Of a DNA stretch of 5,482 bases, positions 1 through 5,482 are shown in pieces. The translations under genes and the position numbers were made by a program. This DNA comes from Gemmobacter sp. (GTDB lineage Bacteria > Pseudomonadota > Alphaproteobacteria > Rhodobacterales > Rhodobacteraceae): NCBI GenBank assembly GCA_030656535.1, contig JAUSPL010000105.1, forward strand, positions 1-5,482, read 5' to 3'. A model generated the notes under the pieces. The model made no database searches. It worked only from the letters and a program-made list of their open reading frames with translations, and was not told the DNA's origin. Every line of letters begins with the position of its first letter. The stretch's first letter is position 1.

Positions 1-167
1 TCATGCGGGGCGATGAGGTCGAGGCCGCATGGGCATGGACTGACCCCATCATCGCGGGATGGGAGGGTCATCGTCCGCATGGGTATGACCCGGGAACATC
101 GGGCCCCGAGGATTCGTTGATGTTGATGCACCGCGATGGACGACGTTGGAGGGACATCCGCGAATGA
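1..167 (+). CDS. zwf: Glucose-6-phosphate 1-dehydrogenase, C-terminal fragment
   Basis: Only the last 54 codons are in the window. The reading frame is open from base 3 (bases 1-2 complete an earlier codon) and stops with TGA at 165-167. The enzyme oxidises glucose-6-phosphate to 6-phosphogluconolactone with NAD(P)+ in the cytoplasm. The fragment carries the typical C-terminal tail of the family: the RGDEVEAAWAWTDPI segment, then W..H, then YDPGTSGPED, and the final HRDGRRWRDIRE. It contains neither the active site nor the cofactor site, so the call rests on this conserved tail and on the following pgl and pgi genes. The stop codon overlaps the pgl start as ATGA, which implies a shared transcript and translational coupling. 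The 5' truncation is the window edge, not damage. Confidence 0.93.
   Translation, partial: MRGDEVEAAWAWTDPIIAGWEGHRPHGYDPGTSGPEDSLMLMHRDGRRWRDIRE
148..154 (+). promoter_or_regulatory. Ribosome binding site of pgl
   Basis: GGAGGGA lies inside the zwf coding region, 9 bases upstream of ATG at 164. It decides the pgl start: a TTG at 146 would also open the frame and add six residues, but that codon lies immediately before this purine-rich motif and has no comparable motif of its own. Confidence 0.65.
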
Positions 168-835
168 ACCTGATTGAATATTCCGACCGCGAAATGTTGT
201 TTCTGGCGCTGGCCAACAAGATCGCCGGAGAATTGGGTGAGTTCTTGCGCCGCGACAGCAAGGCGTCGCTGTCTGTACCGGGGGGGAACACGCCGGGGCC
301 TCTGTTTGACCTGTTGGCGGGGGTGGACCTTGAATGGGCGAACGTGTCCGTATTCTTGAACGACGAACGCTGGGTGTCCGAGGACAGCCCGCGATCCAAC
401 ACCCGACTTTTGCGCGAACGCCTGTTGGTCGGTCATGCGGCGAAAGCAAAGCTTGTGCCGTTGCGCGCCGATACCGCGACGCCTGAAAAGGCGCTGGACA
501 GGTTGGCAACCGGGGTATCGGCGCACTTGCCGATTTCAGTTTTGCTGTTGGGTATGGGCGAGGATTTTCATATCGCGTCGCTGTTTCCGGGCGGCGACCG
601 ATTGTCAGACGCGTTGGCCAAGGATGCACCCGTCTTGATGGCGATGCGCGCACCGGGGGCTGGCGAGCCTCGTGTCACGCTGACGGCGCCTGTCTTGGCG
701 GGGGCGATGCATACACATGTGCTGATACTGGGGAAGGCCAAGCGGGATGCGCTGGAACGTGCAAAGGGTCTTACGCCCGACCTTGCGCCTGTGCAGGTCG
801 TACTGGATAACGCCACTGTTCATTGGGCGGAGTGA
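164..835 (+). CDS. pgl: 6-phosphogluconolactonase
   Basis: Cytoplasmic enzyme hydrolysing 6-phosphogluconolactone to 6-phosphogluconate, the step after Zwf. It is 223 residues, within the usual range for the short bacterial (DevB/SOL-type) form. Visible family blocks are the phosphate-binding VPGGNTP near residues 38-44, NDERWV at 66-71 followed by S78-N79, and the signature LLGMGEDFHIASLFPG at about 128-143, with H136 the expected catalytic histidine. EPRVTLT at 168-174 is also a family block. The usual G-H-T of the signature reads F-H-I here; Rhodobacteraceae homologues often have M-H-T, so this is a variation on a lineage-specific theme. ATG at 164 is chosen because it overlaps the zwf stop as ATGA and has a good ribosome binding site; TTG at 146 is the alternative. 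There is no signal peptide or membrane segment. Confidence 0.93.
   Translation: MNLIEYSDREMLFLALANKIAGELGEFLRRDSKASLSVPGGNTPGPLFDLLAGVDLEWANVSVFLNDERWVSEDSPRSNTRLLRERLLVGHAAKAKLVPLRADTATPEKALDRLATGVSAHLPISVLLLGMGEDFHIASLFPGGDRLSDALAKDAPVLMAMRAPGAGEPRVTLTAPVLAGAMHTHVLILGKAKRDALERAKGLTPDLAPVQVVLDNATVHWAE
829..832 (+). promoter_or_regulatory. Ribosome binding site of pgi
   Basis: GGAG lies 6 bases before the ATG at 839, within the last codons of pgl. Ribosomes finishing pgl would pass directly over it, consistent with coupled translation. Confidence 0.6.
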
Positions 836-838
836 TTT

Positions 839-2464
839 ATGAAAACCGAAGCGATCTGGTCGGCATTGGCGGATCACCATCTGACCGTAGCGGATCGCGC
901 GATCCTTTCCTTGTTTGACGATCCTAACCGGGCGGATGCGTTTTCTGCAAGACTGGGCTATGAAGACGGCCATTCTGGTCAGCTTTTGTTCGATTTCTCC
1001 AAGACAAATCTGGACGGCACTGCGCTGGACCTCTTGCTGCGACTGGCGGATTCGGCGGGCCTGGCCGCACGACGCGCGGCGATGTTCAGCGGCGAGCCGA
1101 TCAACGAGACCGAGGGCCGCGCCGTGCTCCATACCATGCTGCGCGGGACTGCGGACCCGGCGGTGCGTGGCGACTGGGTCCAGGACCAACTGGCGACCCG
1201 GTCGCGGATGAGGGTCTTTGCTGATGCAGTCCGGTCGGGCGACTTTGCCGGGCCAGGCGGGACGTTCACCGATGTGGTGAATATCGGGATCGGTGGATCG
1301 GATCTTGGGCCGGTGATGGCCTGTCTGGCGCTTGCGCCGTATCATGATGGGCCGCGCACGCATTTCATATCGAACGTCGATGGCGCGCATGCTGCGGACA
1401 CTTTGCGCGGGCTGAATCCGCGCACGACCCTGGTCATCATCGCCTCAAAGACCTTTTCCACGATTGAGACGATGACCAACGCGGCCACGGTGCGCGACTG
1501 GATGGCGGCGTCGGTCGCCTATCCGGCGGCCCAGATGGTCGCGGTTTCGTCTGCAGAGGAGCGCGCGGCAGAATGGGGGATCCCTGCGGACCGGGTGTTC
1601 GGGTTTGGCGACTATATCGGCGGACGCTATTCGGTCTGGGGTCCGGTCGGGCTTTCGTTGATGCTTGCGATCGGGTCGGATGGCTTTTCGCAGTTTCTGG
1701 ACGGTGCTGCCGCGATGGACGGCCATTTCCGTCACGCCCCGTTTGCAGAAAACCTGCCCGTACTTTTGGCGCTGACCGGTGTCTGGCACAACCAGATCTG
1801 CGGATATGCGACCCGTGCCGTGTTGCCATATGACCAGCGCCTGAGCCGCTTGCCGGCCTATCTGCAGCAACTGGAAATGGAATCGAACGGCAAACGGGTG
1901 GCGATGGACGGGTCGGACCTGACACGCAACTCTGGTCCCGTCGTGTGGGGAGAGCCGGGGACGAACGGTCAGCACGCCTTTTATCAGATGATCCATCAGG
2001 GCACCCGGGTTATCCCGTGTGAGTTTCTGATTGCTGCAGAGGGCCACGAGCCGACATTGGCGCAGCACCACCGCCTGCTGATCGCCAATTGTCTTGCACA
2101 ATCCGAGGCGCTTATGCGTGGCAGGTCTTTGGACACCGCGCGGGGGATGATGGCCGCGCGCGGGCTGGTGGAGGCCGAATTGGACCGGCAAGCGCGGCAC
2201 CGGGTGTTTCCCGGCAATCGCCCTTCAGTAACCTTGGCCTATCGCAAGCTGACACCGCAGGTTCTGGGCATGATCCTTGCGCTATACGAACACCGGGTGT
2301 TCGTTGAGGGCATCATACTGGGGATCAACAGTTTTGACCAATGGGGTGTGGAACTGGGCAAGGAACTTGCGGTTGCGTTGGAGATGCTGCTGGTTCCAGG
2401 GGCCGATGACAGTGCCAAAGACGGGTCTACGCGGACGCTACTGGCCCACTTGCGCCGCAGCTAG
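839..2464 (+). CDS. pgi: Glucose-6-phosphate isomerase
   Basis: Cytoplasmic enzyme interconverting glucose-6-phosphate and fructose-6-phosphate. It is 541 residues, close to the E. coli length, so it appears complete. Both classical PGI signatures are present: DYIGGRYSVWGPVG at residues 258-271 and GIILGINSFDQWGVELGK at 491-508. Other conserved blocks are NIGIGGSDLGP at 148-158, SKTFSTIET at 203-211 and ESNGKR at 348-353. By family knowledge the catalytic residues correspond to E348, H379 (in GTNGQHAFYQ) and K508, all intact. The gene starts three bases after the pgl stop, with a ribosome binding site in the pgl end. In an Entner-Doudoroff organism the enzyme would mainly return fructose-6-P to glucose-6-P for Zwf; that role is inferred from the gene neighbourhood. 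Its last 27 bases overlap the 3' end of the convergent kinase gene. Confidence 0.97.
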   Translation: MKTEAIWSALADHHLTVADRAILSLFDDPNRADAFSARLGYEDGHSGQLLFDFSKTNLDGTALDLLLRLADSAGLAARRAAMFSGEPINETEGRAVLHTMLRGTADPAVRGDWVQDQLATRSRMRVFADAVRSGDFAGPGGTFTDVVNIGIGGSDLGPVMACLALAPYHDGPRTHFISNVDGAHAADTLRGLNPRTTLVIIASKTFSTIETMTNAATVRDWMAASVAYPAAQMVAVSSAEERAAEWGIPADRVFGFGDYIGGRYSVWGPVGLSLMLAIGSDGFSQFLDGAAAMDGHFRHAPFAENLPVLLALTGVWHNQICGYATRAVLPYDQRLSRLPAYLQQLEMESNGKRVAMDGSDLTRNSGPVVWGEPGTNGQHAFYQMIHQGTRVIPCEFLIAAEGHEPTLAQHHRLLIANCLAQSEALMRGRSLDTARGMMAARGLVEAELDRQARHRVFPGNRPSVTLAYRKLTPQVLGMILALYEHRVFVEGIILGINSFDQWGVELGKELAVALEMLLVPGADDSAKDGSTRTLLAHLRRS

Positions 2465-4957
2465 GGCGACTTCTGCCCGGAGCGCGATACAGGATTTGTC
2501 CAGACACCGGCGCAGTGTACTGCTATCGGTGCCAGGTTCAGACAGCAGCCGGTAAAGCCGCCGCGTGCCCAGCAGCCCGGCGCTGCCTTGCAGCCTGTGA
2601 AGCAGGTCAATCCGTGTGTCAGGGGCAGCAGCGGGCAGGGCGGCGATGTCGCGCCGGGCCTCTTCTTCGAACCGGGCTATCAAGGTCAGATGGGTTTCAC
2701 GTGGCAGGAAGCTTGCGGTGTCAGCGAACGATGCGTGATCCAAAAGCGGATCTTGGGGCGCGCGGGTCAAAGCGATCAGCGCCGATTCCAGGGCATCATA
2801 GCGGATGGGTTTGGTCAGCACCTGATTGATGGCGCTTTTACGGATCCGCGCAAGGTCGTTCTCCAGCGTATGCGCGGTCAAAACCATTATGGGCGCGTCA
2901 GAAGACGGGCCGCCGCCTTGGCGAATAGCGGCAGAGGCAGCGATCCCGTCCAGAATGGGCATGGAAATGTCCATGACCACCACGTCAAAGGCGCGGGTTT
3001 CTGCCAGTGCGACCGCCTCGGTGCCGTTGGTTGCATCCGTCACTTGATGGCCCATGCGGGTCATCATCTCGCGAAGCAGAATGCGATTTACCGCAGTATC
3101 TTCGGCCAGAAGAATGGCCAGCGCCGGGGCCGGTGCGGTACCGTCGGCCAACACCTCGGGCGCGACCGCAGGGGCGGCACGGCGCAGTTGCGCGCTAAAG
3201 CTGAACCGGCTGCCCTGTCCCGGGGCGCTGTCGAGGCTGAGCGATCCCCCCAATGCTGCGACCGCGCGTCGCGCGATGCCAAGCCCGAGACCAGTGCCGC
3301 CCTGCGGCCGGGTCAGGCTGTTGTCCAGAGTTTCGAAATCCTCGAAGATCCGTGCCTGATCCTTTGCGGCGATGCCAATGCCCTGATCTGCAACCGAGAC
3401 GTACAACAGAATTTCCGGGCTTTCGGGCAAGGATGTTGGGTGGATTGATACCGTGATCTGTCCACCGCGTGTGAACTTGACGGCGTTCGACACCAGATTC
3501 CCCAACGCCCGTTCAAAGCTGCGTCCCGCGCCAGTGACCAACCCGACCGATGCGGTGTGGGCAAGGTCCAGCACGATGCGGTTGCCTTGTTCGGTCGCCA
3601 GAACGCCGACGCGATCAGCAATCCGCCGCGCGACAAGCAGCGGGTCAAAGGTTGTCGGCGGTTCGCTTCCTGCGCCGTCTTCACGTCGCGCAAGGTCCAA
3701 CAGGTCATCGACCTGATTAAGCGCATTTTGTCCGCTATCCAGCGCAATGGCATGATGTCGTCGTTGTGCCGTGCTGAGGGACCCGCGCCCCATCAGGTCC
3801 AGGGCGGCCAGTACGCTTTGCAACGGGGTCCGCATTTCATGGCTCATGACAGCCAGAAATCGGGCGCGGGCCTGTGCGGTCTGTTCCGCAATGTCCCGGG
3901 CGCGCCGAAGTGTGGTTTCGACCGCCATCTGTTGGCGCAGATCCCTTAGAAAGATCACGTGGATCGGACGGCCTTGGCTGTCCTGGTCGCGCAGGGCGGT
4001 GACCTCGACAGGCAAATCACCGTCGCCGGGCCGGTGCGCAGTCATCACCGCACTGGACCCAAGCGTCGGCAGCGCCTCGACCCCGCCCGGCAAGATCGTA
4101 CTGATAATGTCCTGTCCGATGGCCTGCTGGGCCGAAAGGGAAAAGATATCCTCGGCGGCGTGATTGAAGTCGCGGATGATGCCGTTCGCATCCGTGACGA
4201 CGATCGCCTGCGGGGCGGCGCTGATAATGCTGCGCAAGCTGGCGGTGATGCGGTCGATTGCCCGCGTGTGGGTGCGAAGATCGCGGTAAAGGTCGGCCAC
4301 GATGACCACGATCGCAGACAGCAGCGCCAACAAGATCACCGCCATCGTCGAAAACCGCGAGAGGGTTTGCGTGTTCTCGATGCGTCTGGCTGCGGTACGT
4401 TCGTTGAAAAGATGCAGTGAATCCAGTGCAAACCTGCGCAACAGGGGCCGCAGTTCGACCAAAAGGGGCAGTGTCATCTTGCGCAGATTGGCGGGATTGT
4501 CGGTGTTGGAATCGATCACTTCCGCAAGGTCCAGCGTCCGGACCTGCAAGAGCAGCAACTGCTCAATCATTTCCGAGCTTTCCACTTCATCAAGTTGAAA
4601 GACGTTGGCGTCAAAGAACCTGATCCGGCTGAAGAAGATATCGAAAGCTTGTGTGGCCTGTTCAACGCCGCTCGCGTCCAAGGCTGCCGCATCCGGGTCT
4701 GACGGCAAGGACAGGACCGCGTTGTGCAAAGTCAGGAATTCGACTTCTGCCTGGGCCACAAACCATGTCAGGTTGTCGATGCGCGCCTCCGAGGAAGCCG
4801 AGGTTTCGGTGTTCAGTCTGCGCGCATAAAGCCCCATCACGACAATGACCAGGACAAGAAACCCCAATAATACCAATGACAACAGATTGGCGCGAGTCCG
4901 CCGCGTCCGATCATCCCGCGGGGTAGGGGCGGGTTCCACGTACTCAGCCTGCGACAA
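2438..4957 (-). CDS. Membrane-bound hybrid sensor histidine kinase with PAS, receiver and HPt domains
   Basis: A predicted inner-membrane phosphorelay kinase of 839 residues. In order: a charged cytoplasmic N-terminus, membrane helix at about 24-44, extracytoplasmic mostly helical sensor at 46-202, second membrane helix at about 203-223, PAS domain at about 235-345, HisKA with H373 in MSHEMRTPL, and HATPase with the N box (N487, N491), G1 box DQGIGI at 524-529 and G2 box GGTGLGLG at 553-560. A receiver follows from about 612 to 730, with acidic pair E619/D620, phosphoacceptor D663 in VVMDISMP, T694 and K716. The tail has an HPt-like motif, HRLQGSAGLLG, with H787 the probable second phosphohistidine. 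All catalytic residues look intact. The layout resembles ArcB, BarA and TorS, but the signal and the partner regulator are unknown. The start is uncertain: TTG at 4957 (14-base overlap with the upstream gene) or GTG at 4939. A stop two codons before the TTG rules out anything longer, and there is no ATG before the first membrane helix. Confidence 0.92.
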   Translation of the reverse strand: MSQAEYVEPAPTPRDDRTRRTRANLLSLVLLGFLVLVIVVMGLYARRLNTETSASSEARIDNLTWFVAQAEVEFLTLHNAVLSLPSDPDAAALDASGVEQATQAFDIFFSRIRFFDANVFQLDEVESSEMIEQLLLLQVRTLDLAEVIDSNTDNPANLRKMTLPLLVELRPLLRRFALDSLHLFNERTAARRIENTQTLSRFSTMAVILLALLSAIVVIVADLYRDLRTHTRAIDRITASLRSIISAAPQAIVVTDANGIIRDFNHAAEDIFSLSAQQAIGQDIISTILPGGVEALPTLGSSAVMTAHRPGDGDLPVEVTALRDQDSQGRPIHVIFLRDLRQQMAVETTLRRARDIAEQTAQARARFLAVMSHEMRTPLQSVLAALDLMGRGSLSTAQRRHHAIALDSGQNALNQVDDLLDLARREDGAGSEPPTTFDPLLVARRIADRVGVLATEQGNRIVLDLAHTASVGLVTGAGRSFERALGNLVSNAVKFTRGGQITVSIHPTSLPESPEILLYVSVADQGIGIAAKDQARIFEDFETLDNSLTRPQGGTGLGLGIARRAVAALGGSLSLDSAPGQGSRFSFSAQLRRAAPAVAPEVLADGTAPAPALAILLAEDTAVNRILLREMMTRMGHQVTDATNGTEAVALAETRAFDVVVMDISMPILDGIAASAAIRQGGGPSSDAPIMVLTAHTLENDLARIRKSAINQVLTKPIRYDALESALIALTRAPQDPLLDHASFADTASFLPRETHLTLIARFEEEARRDIAALPAAAPDTRIDLLHRLQGSAGLLGTRRLYRLLSEPGTDSSTLRRCLDKSCIALRAEVALAAAQVGQ

Positions 4958-5471
4958 TGGTCAGCGCAACCAGTTGCCAGACGCTTTGGGCATAGACGGC
5001 CTCGGTCCGGAACCGCTCATGCGCGTCATAGGGAAACACAAGCCACAGTGGACCACGTTCCCGGACGTCAAAGGGTTGTCCCGCCAAGCGGTTGGCGATG
5101 ATCGGAGCCGTCTCTTCTATCAACGCAACCGGCACCGTGGCGCGGTAATCGTTGGCCCCTGTCGCAGCGACCGATGTTCCCTTGTGTTGCACAGCGTCCA
5201 GAACGGACCGTAGCGACGGCCCTGAATATTGAAGGATACCGTGTGTCCAGATTGTCGATGTCGCAAAACTTTGTTGCGGCAGGGCGTCCAGCATCGCCAT
5301 ATCGAATTCTGCAGCGTCATCTGCATTCGTCGCACCGATCAGGCCGCGGACCGTCAGCAACACCTTGCCCGTCGGCCTTTGCAGGGCGTTTGAGTCCACT
5401 GAGCGCGCAGAACCGATGGCTTGGGCCAGTGCTGCATGGCCCAGCAATGAGCAGGTTGCCATGCCTGTCAT
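4944..5471 (-). CDS. Exported sulfite-oxidase-fold (molybdopterin-binding-domain) protein, probably non-catalytic; possible kinase partner
   Basis: A small protein of at least 175 residues, resembling proteins usually labelled molybdopterin-dependent oxidoreductase in Rhodobacteraceae. Family-like segments are the beta-rich LLTVRGLIG at 38-46, FDMAMLDALPQQSF at 56-69, STIWTHG at 72-78, YSGPSLRSVLD at 82-92, NDYRATVP at 107-114 and RGPLWLVFPYD at 139-149, followed by Y160-AQSVWQL. A hydrophobic N-terminus ending in ALAQA near residue 18 looks like the end of a signal peptide, implying a periplasmic location. The ATG at 5471 leaves no basic n-region, and the frame stays open to the right edge, so the true start may lie outside the window. 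The only cysteine, C7, is in the leader, so the cysteine that ligates molybdenum in sulfite oxidases and MsrP/YedY is missing. No haem motif is seen. It directly precedes the kinase gene and is probably co-transcribed. It could instead be a cofactor-binding or chaperone-like protein. Confidence 0.72.
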   Translation of the reverse strand: MTGMATCSLLGHAALAQAIGSARSVDSNALQRPTGKVLLTVRGLIGATNADDAAEFDMAMLDALPQQSFATSTIWTHGILQYSGPSLRSVLDAVQHKGTSVAATGANDYRATVPVALIEETAPIIANRLAGQPFDVRERGPLWLVFPYDAHERFRTEAVYAQSVWQLVALTIVAG

Positions 5472-5482
5472 CCCGGCAATCA

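Noticed and set aside
25..87. Near-identical 13-base words (CCGCATGGGCATG at 25 and CCGCATGGGTATG at 75)
   Set aside because: Both lie in the zwf coding frame region, only two copies are present, and they encode ordinary parts of the conserved C-terminal tail; probably coincidence.
146..163. TTG at 146 as the pgl start, giving six extra residues
   Set aside because: The ribosome binding site at 148-154 would fall inside the gene, and the ATG at 164 has the typical ATGA coupling with zwf.
68..526. Minus-strand open frame (152 codons) opposite zwf and pgl
   Set aside because: Shadow of the coding strand: low-complexity Arg/Gln-rich translation with no domain.
605..1390. Long minus-strand open frame (261 codons) opposite pgl and pgi
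   Set aside because: It is antisense to two confident enzyme genes, rich in Arg, His and Gln as expected from reverse reading of GC-rich codons, and matches no family I recognise.
2505..2531. Imperfect hairpin (CACCG/CGGTG outer stem, GCAG/CTGC inner stem) about 40 bases past the pgi stop, a possible pgi terminator
   Set aside because: The stems are short, separated by an internal loop and followed by no T-run; it sits in the kinase coding region and is within what chance allows.
2588..3448. Long plus-strand open frame (286 codons) opposite the kinase gene
   Set aside because: It lies entirely antisense to the well-supported kinase receiver and ATPase domains, its translation shows no recognisable domain, and GC-rich coding DNA commonly yields such antisense frames.

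Overview
The window suggests an alphaproteobacterium of the Rhodobacteraceae (Roseobacter-type). The evidence is the moderately high GC (about 60% by eye, not counted), the zwf-pgl-pgi gene order familiar from that family, the family-like sequences of the short 6-phosphogluconolactonase and the zwf C-terminus, and very tight gene packing. Family placement rests on recognised protein similarity and was not checked by search.

Left part, plus strand (1-2464): the 3' end of zwf, then complete pgl and pgi. zwf and pgl share an ATGA stop/start overlap, and pgl and pgi are 3 bases apart, so this looks like one transcript with translational coupling. Together the enzymes link the hexose-phosphate pool to 6-phosphogluconate. 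Pgi interconverts fructose-6-P and glucose-6-P, Zwf oxidises glucose-6-P to the lactone, and Pgl hydrolyses the lactone, feeding the Entner-Doudoroff or pentose-phosphate route. The promoter lies off the left edge.

Right part, minus strand (2438-5482): a small exported protein of the sulfite-oxidase-type molybdopterin-binding fold, followed by a large hybrid histidine kinase with a membrane-anchored sensor, PAS, HisKA, HATPase, receiver and HPt regions. The two genes overlap by 14 bases or are 4 bases apart, depending on the kinase start, and look co-transcribed from a promoter off the right edge. The exported protein has no cysteine in its mature part, so it lacks the usual molybdenum ligand. 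It may be a sensory partner of the kinase rather than an enzyme; this is the most interesting inference in the window.

The two operons converge and overlap tail to tail by 27 coding bases (2438-2464), with no intergenic space and no clear terminator. I see no RNA genes, mobile elements, CRISPR arrays or substantial repeats. No gene-free stretch exceeds a few bases.
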